IMG/VR virus record: IMGVR_UViG_3300021171_000021
Span: 1 to 44,355 of that record
DNA: 44,355 bases
Source: a virus
Strand: one strand, 5' to 3'
Each line of letters starts with the position of its first letter. The first letter of the stretch is position 1. Made by a program: the position numbers and the translations under genes. A model generated the notes under the pieces. It was not told the DNA's origin, made no database searches, and was given only the letters and a program-made list of their open reading frames with translations. Below, piece by piece: positions 32,922 to 39,477 of the stretch.

Positions 32922-33175
32922 GCGACTTAGAGGTCCATCGATGGCGACGGTCGGATACGATCTCTCTGAGCACTCTGATTGTCTTAGCGGGTTGGATTTG
33001 GTATGCGTCCGCGAAAGCGAGCGCTTGGGATGAAACGGTCCAAACCGTCAATCAGATGAATCCAAAAGTCGAAACGCATGGTCAACAATTATCGGCCATA
33101 GAAGCGACGCTCTCGGATATGAAGGAGGATGTGACATATATACGTCGGCACATGAAGACGAACCGTGACGATTGA
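32918..33175 (+). CDS. Membrane-anchored coiled-coil protein (XhlA-like)
   Basis: An 85-residue protein from ATG 32918 (ATGA overlap). A basic N-terminus (EVHRWRRSDT) is followed by one transmembrane helix (ISLSTLIVLAGWIWYASA, about 17-34) and a coiled coil (ETHGQQLSAIEATLSDMKED, about 53-72). The layout is like XhlA/hemolysin-type phage proteins that act with holins. The link is by structure only; it starts the lysis region. Confidence 0.45.
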   Translation: MSDLEVHRWRRSDTISLSTLIVLAGWIWYASAKASAWDETVQTVNQMNPKVETHGQQLSAIEATLSDMKEDVTYIRRHMKTNRDD

Positions 33176-33635
33176 TCGCGATATCGACGAACCTTCAAAT
33201 GGGTGGACGTTTCGGACACTCAAGGAATATTTTGAGACGATGATCGGATCCCTCACGACCCAGTTCGACCAGCGTTACGAGACCTCCCAGAAGGCGATTG
33301 AGACGGCCTTCAATGCGCTCAGTGAATCCACCCGGGCCGCGATGGCTTCCGCCGATAAGGCCGTCTTAAAAGCGGAAGCCGCTTCCGAAAAACGCTTCGA
33401 GAGCGTGAACGAGTTCCGGAGCCTCGTGACCGATCAGCAGGCCACGTTTATGCCGCGTAAGGAGGCAGAAAGCGCCATCGGTACGCTGGAGGATAAGATC
33501 GATGAAATGCGCCGAATCTATTTGCAGTCCTCCGGTGAAAAGAAGGGTTCGCACGATGTGGTGATTTATATCATAGTGGTGCTCACGATCCTGATTGATT
33601 TCGGAACGATGCTCGTGATGCTGTTCAAGAGGTAA
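33165..33635 (+). CDS. Coiled-coil protein with C-terminal membrane anchor
   Basis: A 156-residue protein from GTG 33165. A long Ala/Glu coiled coil (FDQRYETSQKAIETAFNAL and SADKAVLKAEAASEKR) is followed by a C-terminal transmembrane helix (DVVIYIIVVLTILIDFGTML, about 131-150) and a basic end. Similar proteins occur in many metagenomic phages next to endolysins. It may be a spanin-like or holin-partner protein; no functional evidence. Confidence 0.6.
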   Translation: MTIDRDIDEPSNGWTFRTLKEYFETMIGSLTTQFDQRYETSQKAIETAFNALSESTRAAMASADKAVLKAEAASEKRFESVNEFRSLVTDQQATFMPRKEAESAIGTLEDKIDEMRRIYLQSSGEKKGSHDVVIYIIVVLTILIDFGTMLVMLFKR

Positions 33636-34040
33636 ATGATCGAGGAATGGCCTGGGGGATTAGGCGATGAGTATTGGGGAGATCAAATAATGGGCAATTT
33701 TAGGTATTTCACAGATGCGGAGATTGCCGGACTCCAAGGAAACTTACCGGCGATGCTCGATCAGGCGAGAGGAATCGCCGGAGTCCCATTTGTTTTGACG
33801 TTCACAACCGGGGGTCAGCATTGTGGTAATTCGGCGCATTATAAGGGACTTGCTGTGGATCTGGGACTTGGTCATTTATCTGAAGGTTTCGAGAGGGACA
33901 ATGTGCGTGGTGAGATGCTTCGAGGACTCTACGCCGCTGGCTTTAAACGTGTCGAAATTGCGCCTGCGCATCTGCATGTGGATATTGGGGAACCCCCTGA
34001 TTATCCAAGCCCTACAACATGGATAGGAACCGATGCGTAA
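33636..34040 (+). CDS. M15-family peptidase (endolysin)
   Basis: A 134-residue protein with the D-Ala-D-Ala-type peptidase zinc site: SAHYKGLAVDLG (His68 and Asp75) and the C-terminal AHLHVDIG (His114). It should cut peptidoglycan peptide bridges and act as the phage endolysin. It has no signal peptide, so a holin or pinholin would be needed. It starts at ATG 33636, right after the previous TAA, with GAGG just before it; an internal ATG at 33690 is possible. Neighbours are membrane proteins. Confidence 0.85.
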   Translation: MIEEWPGGLGDEYWGDQIMGNFRYFTDAEIAGLQGNLPAMLDQARGIAGVPFVLTFTTGGQHCGNSAHYKGLAVDLGLGHLSEGFERDNVRGEMLRGLYAAGFKRVEIAPAHLHVDIGEPPDYPSPTTWIGTDA

Positions 34041-34542
34041 TGCCCTCTACACCCTTCTTATTCTGGTTGGAATATTCTCTTTGGCATGGCCTTACACCGT
34101 CATCATTTCAACAAATCCAACCGTCGAACAGCAGTTTCTTTCAGCGTTATCTGCTCAGTTTTCTGTTTCAATTAGTTCTAACCCCTACTACGCCAACACG
34201 TATTTGGTTAACCTTTTTGGCCCGAATCCCAATTACGTCCTTCCTGGTCAAGTCCTCCCGTCCGTTCCATGCCAGCTGGATAAGGACGTGGCACTCATGG
34301 TGGGGATTTCCAGCTTTACCTACCCCTACGGCTGGGCGGCGGGGATGTATTACGAGCGGTGCCAAGACTTGGCTATTTTGTCCAATTATTTTGTAAATTG
34401 TTCTTCGATGACCACTTTCCAGCACGTCATGGGATCAACGGGAACTTGGGACTTGGGGACGTGCGATGACGTGTTATTAAACGCCGATGAAACCATCTTC
34501 CAACGAAATCTCTCAACCCCGACATTGGTACCAGGATTTTAG
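34033..34542 (+). CDS. Signal-peptide-bearing secreted protein in the lysis region
   Basis: A 169-residue protein from ATG 34033. Residues 1-18 form a Sec signal (MRNALYTLLILVGIFSLA). The mature part has four cysteines (VPCQ, ERCQD, NCSS, GTCDD), which could pair in the periplasm, and aromatic strands (SFTYPYGWAAGMYYE). It overlaps the endolysin by 8 bases. It could be a spanin-like outer component or a secreted protein with another role; no lipobox is seen. Confidence 0.55.
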   Translation: MRNALYTLLILVGIFSLAWPYTVIISTNPTVEQQFLSALSAQFSVSISSNPYYANTYLVNLFGPNPNYVLPGQVLPSVPCQLDKDVALMVGISSFTYPYGWAAGMYYERCQDLAILSNYFVNCSSMTTFQHVMGSTGTWDLGTCDDVLLNADETIFQRNLSTPTLVPGF

Positions 34543-34603
34543 TTGGACGCGAGACAAGTTTCATTGGCTTGAACTTAAAATAAGGAAACTGGAGGATAAA
34601 CTC

Positions 34604-34825
34604 ATGGCTGTCGATCAAAAGCAACTCGATACGGACCTGCAAATTCTATTAGCAAATGTGGCGATCTTAATCAATGAGACAAATCTTCTTATTGCGAAGA
34701 CGACAGGCGCACAACCGGCACCTCCGCCTGCGCCAGATTTCACCACAGAGGATACCGGAATAAACTCGGCCAATTCCTCAGTGACAACGGCCATTGCCGC
34801 CGCTAAGGCGATCACAGGCCAATGA
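34604..34825 (+). CDS. Small helical protein of unknown function
   Basis: A 73-residue protein from ATG 34604 with GGAGG at 34591-34595. It begins MAVDQKQLDTDLQ, forms one helix (LLANVAILINETNLLIAK), and has a Pro-rich linker and a Ser/Ala helix at the end. An in-frame ATG at 34487 would add 39 residues (WTRDKFHWLELKIRKLEDK included), but it lacks a ribosome binding site and lies inside the previous gene. Role unknown. Confidence 0.5.
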   Translation: MAVDQKQLDTDLQILLANVAILINETNLLIAKTTGAQPAPPPAPDFTTEDTGINSANSSVTTAIAAAKAITGQ

Positions 34826-35175
34826 TTGATTACATTAAATGGTACGTCGTCCAGGTCGGCATGAAGAAGTATGTACCCATGGGTGTGATGGCCGCTTTGG
34901 CGTCTTTAGGTGCTATCATGGCCGCTCATGCGGGGATGCTGGAGCAATGGGGCGTCACCTATGGGAACTGGCCCTTGAACTTCGGCACCTCTCCCACCGG
35001 CCCCTGCATTGTCATTGAACTCGATACGTTGTCCAAAGCGGTCATTGCCGGAATTGCCAGTTTAGCGGCGATGGCGATGGCCGCGACTCAGCACCACACG
35101 ACCGGCACTCCCAGCGTTATAGGAGGCCGTCGTGCGATAGACCCACCGCCGGTACATCCGGCAGAAGGAGCATAA
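34822..35175 (+). CDS. Holin-like membrane protein
   Basis: A 117-residue protein from ATG 34822 (ATGA overlap). Two hydrophobic segments (VPMGVMAALASLGAIMAAHA, about 18-37, and KAVIAGIASLAAMAMAA, about 71-87) flank a soluble loop. The C-terminus is short and polar. With the endolysin and permuted NlpC/P60-like gene nearby, a holin is the best guess, though no family signature was seen. Confidence 0.5.
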   Translation: MIDYIKWYVVQVGMKKYVPMGVMAALASLGAIMAAHAGMLEQWGVTYGNWPLNFGTSPTGPCIVIELDTLSKAVIAGIASLAAMAMAATQHHTTGTPSVIGGRRAIDPPPVHPAEGA

Positions 35176-35177
35176 AC

Positions 35178-35399
35178 ATGAATACAGCCGCCGTTTCAGC
35201 CATTGCCGCAATCGGCCAAAAGGTCCTTGCGGTCTTACAAGGAGAAGTTATCAACGCTATCCCCATGCTGGCCGCTCTCGGCGTTGATGTGGCCGCCCTC
35301 ACAACCGACGCGAATAAATTGTTCGGAGACCTTCAAGCGTTTCTCGCAAAGATTGGGGAAACGGCCGTGGCATCCGCGACTGCAAAACCTGCGGCCTAA
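35178..35399 (+). CDS. Ala-rich small helical protein
   Basis: A 73-residue protein from ATG 35178 with AAGGAG upstream. It is nearly all helix and rich in Ala, Leu and Val (VSAIAAIGQKVLAVLQ, then DVAALTTDANKLFGDLQ). It is weakly amphipathic and may associate with a membrane. Function unknown; its position between the holin-like gene and another small membrane protein suggests a lysis-related or structural role. Confidence 0.5.
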   Translation: MNTAAVSAIAAIGQKVLAVLQGEVINAIPMLAALGVDVAALTTDANKLFGDLQAFLAKIGETAVASATAKPAA

Positions 35400-35401
35400 C
35401 C

Positions 35402-35533
35402 ATGAACAACAAAGGAGTCTTACTCATTCCTTTTTTGGTCTTGGGATGGATATGCGCCGCGCTCTTAGCCGGCTACGAGGCCAGCCAATACGTTAAAACA
35501 GGACCGCCGGTGGGGATTCCGACGCAGAATTAA
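35402..35533 (+). CDS. 43-residue single-span membrane protein
   Basis: A short ORF from ATG 35402 to TAA 35531-35533. One hydrophobic helix (GVLLIPFLVLGWICAALLAG, residues 5-24), then a polar Pro-rich tail (KTGPPVGIPTQN). It could be a small lysis accessory such as an Rz1-like or antiholin peptide, but no lipobox is clear. The next gene starts one base after the stop. Confidence 0.5.
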   Translation: MNNKGVLLIPFLVLGWICAALLAGYEASQYVKTGPPVGIPTQN

Positions 35534-36037
35534 ATGACTCAACCAGGGGATCTCCTGCTTTTCCGGGTCGGCCCGGGATCCCCGTTTTTAGGAAAGCTGA
35601 TCGGCTGGGGCCAGAAGGTCATCGGCCAGGCGCCCACCAAAGCGGCTTACGATCATGTGGCACTCGCGGGCAGGATCCGGGGCGAAATCGTAGAGGCCTA
35701 CTGGCCGCGGGTCCGGGTCCGGGAATATGACCCGGAGGGAGATCCCAACGTGGAGCTCTACCGGGATCCGAACGCCACTCCCCAGCAGATCGATTCCATC
35801 ATGACCTACGCCTATGCCCATAAAGGCGAGTGGTACAACCTCACCGGGCTCCTGACCTTCGGCCTCGTGCAATTGGGCCATTCGGTTGTGTGCTCTCAGT
35901 TCGCGTGGAAATGCTACATGGGATCGGACTACACCACCGCGGGATATACGCCTGCCGGCATCACGCTCTGCCCCCCCGCCCGACTCATCACCCCCGACGA
36001 CATCGCCGGATCCGCCAGCCTTATTAAGGTCGTCTAA
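35534..36037 (+). CDS. Permuted NlpC/P60-like (YiiX/YaeF-type) hydrolase
   Basis: A 167-residue protein with the circularly permuted papain-like layout: GDLLLFR near the start, a catalytic His in AAYDHVAL (His41), an acidic residue in EIVEAYW (Glu54), and a Cys in VVCSQFAWKC (Cys120). Enzymes of this type act on peptidoglycan peptides or lipid/peptide amides. Together with the M15 peptidase it gives the phage two potential cell-wall enzymes; this one could serve lysis or DNA entry. It lies just before the promoter at 36091. Confidence 0.7.
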   Translation: MTQPGDLLLFRVGPGSPFLGKLIGWGQKVIGQAPTKAAYDHVALAGRIRGEIVEAYWPRVRVREYDPEGDPNVELYRDPNATPQQIDSIMTYAYAHKGEWYNLTGLLTFGLVQLGHSVVCSQFAWKCYMGSDYTTAGYTPAGITLCPPARLITPDDIAGSASLIKVV

Positions 36038-36090
36038 AACCCCTTATTTTACCCTCGGATTCGCGCCTCCTAAAATAGCCAAGAAAAGCC

Positions 36091-36119
36091 TTTACAATTA
36101 CTACTACTTGTAGTATACT
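36091..36119 (+). promoter_or_regulatory. Strong sigma70-like promoter with overlapping palindromic operator
   Basis: TTTACA (36091-36096) and TATACT (36114-36119), 17 bases apart, give a near-consensus promoter, the best in the window. A 14-base palindrome, TACTACTTGTAGTA (36102-36115), lies between and into the -10 box, so a bound repressor would block it. It precedes the early/DNA region genes. A related copy occurs at 36718-36749. Confidence 0.7.
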
Positions 36120-36160
36120 CCTTGTATGAACAAATCAATAATTGGAAAGGAGAAATAACC

Positions 36161-36388
36161 ATGGAAAAGGAATATTCGGATCGTTGCTACAAATGCAATC
36201 AGCCCAGGTCTACGCACGATGATGGGGAGTGTGCGGGGGTGACGCGCTCCATGTCACAGCCATCATTGGGCCGATGCTTCCATTGCGACAACATAATCAC
36301 CGAACGCTCGGTACTGCCTTCCCTTTGTAAGCCATGCGCCATTAGTTTCCTGGCTTCCAATGGAGCGACCGCAAAGGGAATGTCATGA
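36161..36388 (+). CDS. Small zinc-ribbon protein
   Basis: A 75-residue protein whose ATG 36161 follows AAAGGAG. It has CYKC (residues 9-12), a DDGEC segment, then CFHC and CKPC pairs, suggesting one or two zinc sites. It is the first gene after the strong promoter. Such proteins in early phage operons may bind host RNA polymerase or nucleic acid; this is inference only. Confidence 0.6.
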   Translation: MEKEYSDRCYKCNQPRSTHDDGECAGVTRSMSQPSLGRCFHCDNIITERSVLPSLCKPCAISFLASNGATAKGMS

Positions 36389-36516
36389 GCGTCCCCCGCA
36401 TCATCCAGGATTTTCGTCCGGACGAGATCATCCTGGCGTATTGGAAGATGGTCACGGTGATCGAAGAAGATGCGGAGATTTTTCCGCTCGAAATACTAAA
36501 GGAGGCTGTGCTATGA
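36385..36516 (+). CDS. Short acidic peptide of unknown function
   Basis: A 43-residue acidic peptide from ATG 36385 (ATGA overlap), with one likely helix (PDEIILAYWKMVTVIEEDAE). The stop overlaps the next start. No function recognised; too short for standard gene callers. Confidence 0.5.
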   Translation: MSVPRIIQDFRPDEIILAYWKMVTVIEEDAEIFPLEILKEAVL

Positions 36517-36674
36517 GTGAAGTTCTTGAAGGAGACTACCGTGGGAGCGTGATGCTCATCATCCGCAACACCCCACAAGACAAGTTCCCGTTTCAGTTCG
36601 GCATCAAAAAGGCCAAATTGATCGTGGAGCATATCGAAGAGATCAAGGCGTTCATCAAGAAGCATCCCGCCTGA
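36513..36674 (+). CDS. Small phage protein of unknown function
   Basis: A 53-residue protein from ATG 36513 with AAAGGAGG upstream. It forms two strands (GSVMLIIRNT, FPFQFGIKKA) and a helix (LIVEHIEEIKAFIKKH). The strong ribosome binding site makes it credible. No family recognised. It closes the first small operon. Confidence 0.55.
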   Translation: MSEVLEGDYRGSVMLIIRNTPQDKFPFQFGIKKAKLIVEHIEEIKAFIKKHPA

Positions 36675-36681
36675 CGCTTGA

Positions 36682-36709
36682 CCTTGCCCGCCGAGAGGGA
36701 CGGGCAGGG
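36682..36709 (+). terminator. Hairpin between two operator-like promoters
   Basis: CCTTGCCCG (36682-36690) pairs with CGGGCAGGG (36701-36709), with one G-T wobble, around a 10-base loop. It lies between the small gene ending at 36674 and the second promoter-like block, so it may terminate the first small operon. No T-run follows directly. Confidence 0.45.
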
Positions 36710-36717
36710 ATGAGGCG

Positions 36718-36749
36718 TTTACTTTTACTATTTTAAGTAGTAGTATGCT
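36718..36749 (+). promoter_or_regulatory. Second promoter/operator-like element
   Basis: TTTACT (36718-36723) and TATGCT (36744-36749) are 20 bases apart; a TTTACT at 36724 would give 14. The spacing is poor, but the whole block aligns with the promoter at 36091 with a three-base insertion, sharing TTTAC, TTACTA and GTAGTAT(A/G)CTCC. An inverted repeat TACTA/TAGTA (36726-36742) lies in the spacer. It may be a weaker or activator-dependent promoter under the same regulator. Confidence 0.5.
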
Positions 36750-36763
36750 CCAGGAGGTCACAA

Positions 36764-36901
36764 ATGAAAATCGTCAAGATGAAGTGCGTCTGTTGCGGCC
36801 ACGAGTGGTTTCCTCACGTCGAGAAACCGCAGAAGTGCCCCAATTGTCAGACGCGCAAATGGCAGGATGGCAAAAAGAAGCCCGTCAAGGCGGCCGCATG
36901 A
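36764..36901 (+). CDS. 45-residue zinc-ribbon protein
   Basis: The ATG 36764 follows AGGAGGT at 7 bases. The peptide has CVCCGHEWF and CPNCQTRKW, so two Cys pairs in a rubredoxin-like zinc ribbon, plus a Lys-rich tail. It overlaps the next start as ATGA. It is the first gene of the second operator-controlled operon. Role unknown. Confidence 0.6.
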   Translation: MKIVKMKCVCCGHEWFPHVEKPQKCPNCQTRKWQDGKKKPVKAAA

Positions 36902-37071
36902 TGGACGCCCTGGGCGGGGTCTGTTTGGTCGTATTCATCATCGGGGCCATCGGGGTATGGCGGACCACTCGCCGCATCCCCACGGACAAGGAAACGAGGG
37001 ACTATGAACGTAAATTACAGAGAAAGTTTGCTGGAAGGCCTGTGGGGCCGTCTGGCTCGTCACGCTCGTAG
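36898..37071 (+). CDS. Small membrane protein
   Basis: A 57-residue protein from ATG 36898 with one transmembrane helix (LGGVCLVVFIIGAIGVW, about 5-21), then a basic tail (RTTRRIPTDKETRDYERK). An in-frame start at 36745 overlaps the zinc-ribbon gene and is not used. Function unknown. Confidence 0.5.
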   Translation: MMDALGGVCLVVFIIGAIGVWRTTRRIPTDKETRDYERKLQRKFAGRPVGPSGSSRS

Positions 37072-37141
37072 CTCACCCAGCGCTCGCACCTTTATCATCG
37101 GGGAGCTGACGCATCTATTGAGTTGCGATTGCACACACTAA
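37004..37141 (+). CDS. Overlapping 45-residue peptide
   Basis: In a different frame from the membrane protein, ATG 37004 preceded by GAGGG opens a 45-codon frame (MNVNYRESLLEGLWGRLARH..., ending LLSCDCTH) to TAA 37139-37141. Its first half is an amphipathic helix with Leu/Arg. It fills most of the gap before 37163. No family recognised. Confidence 0.4.
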   Translation: MNVNYRESLLEGLWGRLARHARSSPSARTFIIGELTHLLSCDCTH

Positions 37142-37162
37142 CCAAGAATCGGGGAGGCTTAC

Positions 37163-38074
37163 ATGGAACAAGAATTGGTCGCCAGCGAACGGCAACCGTC
37201 TATTACGGAGCTGATCGCGAACAAAAACATCGTCTTAGGAGCCATTTCAAAGGCGATGGAAGAAGACAAGGACTACGGGGTGATCCCCGGATGCAACAAG
37301 CCGAGCCTCTGGAAGCCGGGCGCGGAGAAACTCTTGATGATGTTTCGGCTCTGTGCGGTGCCGGAGGATATCAAGGATCTCTCGTCATCGGACGCTACCA
37401 GGTATCGCATCACGACCAAGATCGTCCACGCGCCCTCGGGCATGATCGTGGGCTACGGCCTGGGCGAGGCTTCGAGCGATGAAGAGAAATACCGCTGGCG
37501 CAAGGCCACATCCCGGGAGGAGTTCGACAATACGCCCGAGGACCGGCGGCGGTCCAAATGGGTGCAGAAGTGGAGCAAGGGCCAGAAGGTGTACGCCAAA
37601 GGAAAGCCCGTCATGGACGAGCTCCTGCAGGTGCGGACGAATCACGCGGACTTGGCAAATACGATCCTCAAGATGGCGGATAAACGTAGCTTCGTTGGTG
37701 CCACGCTTAAAGTCACAGCCGCATCCGCCGTGTTTACTCAGGACTTAGAGGACTTAAACGGCGAATTGCGGGAGGTGGTGGTGGAAGCGGACGCGGAAAA
37801 TGTGGCTCCGCAAAAGGATCCCATCAAACCTCCCGAACGCGCTTCCAAGGCAGTCCATAAGAAAACGGGGGAGATCGAGACGAAAGACACACCCTCCGGG
37901 CTTGCCAATGCCCAGGCGCCGGAGTTGCCGAAGGCGGATCCGCAATGGAAGAAAATGACATCGAATCGGGACGGGGATTGCGCGACCTGCGAGGAAGGAA
38001 TCTCGAAGGGGGCGGAGATCTATTGGGATCGGGAGAACTTCGAAGCCCATCACGCGGAGCACTTTGCGTCATGA
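37163..38074 (+). CDS. Conserved phage recombination-region protein
   Basis: A 303-residue protein. Residues about 34-110 contain KDYGVIPGCNKPSLWKPGAE and later HAPSGMIVGYGLGEASSDE; residues about 165-200 contain ADLANTILKMADKRSFVGAT and FTQDLEDLN. This matches a widespread phage protein family found next to RecB/Cas4-like nucleases and often proposed to act in ssDNA annealing or recombination; no reaction has been settled. The C-terminal 35 residues hold a possible zinc site, DCATCEEG and EAHHAEHF. The next gene is the nuclease and overlaps by four bases, which supports a recombination pair. Confidence 0.6.
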   Translation: MEQELVASERQPSITELIANKNIVLGAISKAMEEDKDYGVIPGCNKPSLWKPGAEKLLMMFRLCAVPEDIKDLSSSDATRYRITTKIVHAPSGMIVGYGLGEASSDEEKYRWRKATSREEFDNTPEDRRRSKWVQKWSKGQKVYAKGKPVMDELLQVRTNHADLANTILKMADKRSFVGATLKVTAASAVFTQDLEDLNGELREVVVEADAENVAPQKDPIKPPERASKAVHKKTGEIETKDTPSGLANAQAPELPKADPQWKKMTSNRDGDCATCEEGISKGAEIYWDRENFEAHHAEHFAS

Positions 38075-38715
38075 GCCCGGTCGAAATGGAAGATGCGGTC
38101 CTATTCCAAGAGGAACCGCGCCGGTATCTCTATAGAGGCAAATCCTACCGCTCGGTGACGGACCGCATCCAAGCAGTGGGGTTCGGTCCGGACTTTTCGT
38201 ATGTGAAGCCCGCGCACCTGGAATACTGCCGCCAGCGGGGAAACGCCATCGATGAGGCGCTCATTTACCATTACGAAGGCGATCTGAAGCCGGGATCCGT
38301 GGATCCGGCCATTGAGCAATACTTCTTGGCCGCGCTGAAGTTTGACGGCGAGTGCCCAGGCCCGATCGTGGCCGTGCATCCGCGCTTATGCAGCGAGCTC
38401 TTGGGCGTGGCCGGGACGCCTGATCTGATACGATTCATCCGCGGGCGGCGAGCCGTGGTGGACTGGAAAACGGGCGCGGATAACCCGCTCCAGACGTGGA
38501 TGTACATGATGCTCTGGAATCAGGCGCATCCGAATCATCCCGCCTATGAGCGGTACGGCCTGCGCTTGAAGCCGTCCGGTGCCTATGTTCTGAAAGAACA
38601 CAATGACCCCGACGACAGCTACGCATCGATGGCGATACTCACGGGGAATACACTACTCATCGAATCCTACAGGAGGAAATATGGAAACAACGGAATTAGA
38701 AGTCAAGAACATTGA
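38071..38715 (+). CDS. PD-(D/E)XK nuclease (RecB/Cas4-like)
   Basis: A 214-residue protein with GTPD (115-118, Asp118), a second acidic-Lys motif in VVDWKTG (Asp131-Lys133), and Q-x3-Y downstream (Gln141, Tyr145), the RecB-type nuclease pattern. It probably resects DNA ends to feed annealing by a partner. Start ATG 38071 overlaps the previous stop; the longer in-frame start at 37945 lies inside that gene. Its C-terminus overlaps the next gene by 35 bases. Confidence 0.8.
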   Translation: MSPVEMEDAVLFQEEPRRYLYRGKSYRSVTDRIQAVGFGPDFSYVKPAHLEYCRQRGNAIDEALIYHYEGDLKPGSVDPAIEQYFLAALKFDGECPGPIVAVHPRLCSELLGVAGTPDLIRFIRGRRAVVDWKTGADNPLQTWMYMMLWNQAHPNHPAYERYGLRLKPSGAYVLKEHNDPDDSYASMAILTGNTLLIESYRRKYGNNGIRSQEH

Positions 38716-39340
38716 GCAAGAGGGACTCAGCATGGAGGCGCAGGTGGCCGCCATCGTCATTCGCAACGACCAGGATTATCAATCCGCCGGGGCTCTCTTT
38801 ACGGAGCTGAAGGCCAAACTGAAGGCCGCGGAGCCGCCTTTGGAAGAACAGGTCTCGCGGGCGCATAAGATGTGGAAAGAGACCCGCGCCTGGGCGGACG
38901 GGATCCTGAAGCCCTGGAAAAACGCTTACGGCCAGCTGGGGATTAAGATCGGGGAATGGGACATGAAGGTGCGCGAGAAGCGCCGCAAAGAAGAAGAAGC
39001 CGCCCGGGCCAAAGCTGAGGCCGAAGCGAAGGCCAAACGGGATGCGGAGATTGCGGAGGCTATGAAGCGGAAGGACAAAGAAGCGGTCAAGGAATTGAAG
39101 GCCGCTCCGGTCGTGGCCGCGCCGGTCACGATCAAGACGCCGGAGCCTACCAAGGTGCAGGGCCTAAACACCCGCTATACGTGGGTCCTGGACCGCATCG
39201 CGAACCCGACCGTCGTTCCCAAGGAGTTCTGGGTGATTGACGAAAAGCTGATCCGGGACCGCATCAAGTCTTTGGGCAAGAATCACGGGATCCCTGGCGT
39301 GATTGCGAAGGAAGTGCCGATCACGAGCGGCCGCGTATGA
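38681..39340 (+). CDS. Charged coiled-coil phage protein
   Basis: A 219-residue protein from ATG 38681 with AGGAGG upstream. It has a helical N-terminal half (LFTELKAKLKAAEPPLEEQ), a very long Lys/Glu/Ala coiled coil (about residues 95-150) and a beta-containing C-terminus (YTWVLDRIANPTVVPKEFW). Such proteins are regularly found beside phage recombination nucleases. No biochemical role is known to me. Confidence 0.65.
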   Translation: METTELEVKNIEQEGLSMEAQVAAIVIRNDQDYQSAGALFTELKAKLKAAEPPLEEQVSRAHKMWKETRAWADGILKPWKNAYGQLGIKIGEWDMKVREKRRKEEEAARAKAEAEAKAKRDAEIAEAMKRKDKEAVKELKAAPVVAAPVTIKTPEPTKVQGLNTRYTWVLDRIANPTVVPKEFWVIDEKLIRDRIKSLGKNHGIPGVIAKEVPITSGRV

Positions 39341-39477
39341 TCCCAGCCTACTTCGTGGCCCTCTGGCTGTCTTTTGGGGGAGTGACCCTGGGGTTCAGTA
39401 CAGACATGGCGGCACATGCGAACCAATCGCTTCACGCCGTCCAGCGCCATCATCAGCCGTGGCTATGCCTAAAATGA
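39337..39477 (+). CDS. 46-residue membrane-type peptide
   Basis: A short ORF from ATG 39337 (ATGA overlap) with a hydrophobic N-terminus (IPAYFVALWLSFGGVTLGF, residues 2-20) and a His-rich tail (HAVQRHHQPWLCLK). One transmembrane helix is likely. Its stop overlaps the methyltransferase start. Function unknown. Confidence 0.5.
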   Translation: MIPAYFVALWLSFGGVTLGFSTDMAAHANQSLHAVQRHHQPWLCLK

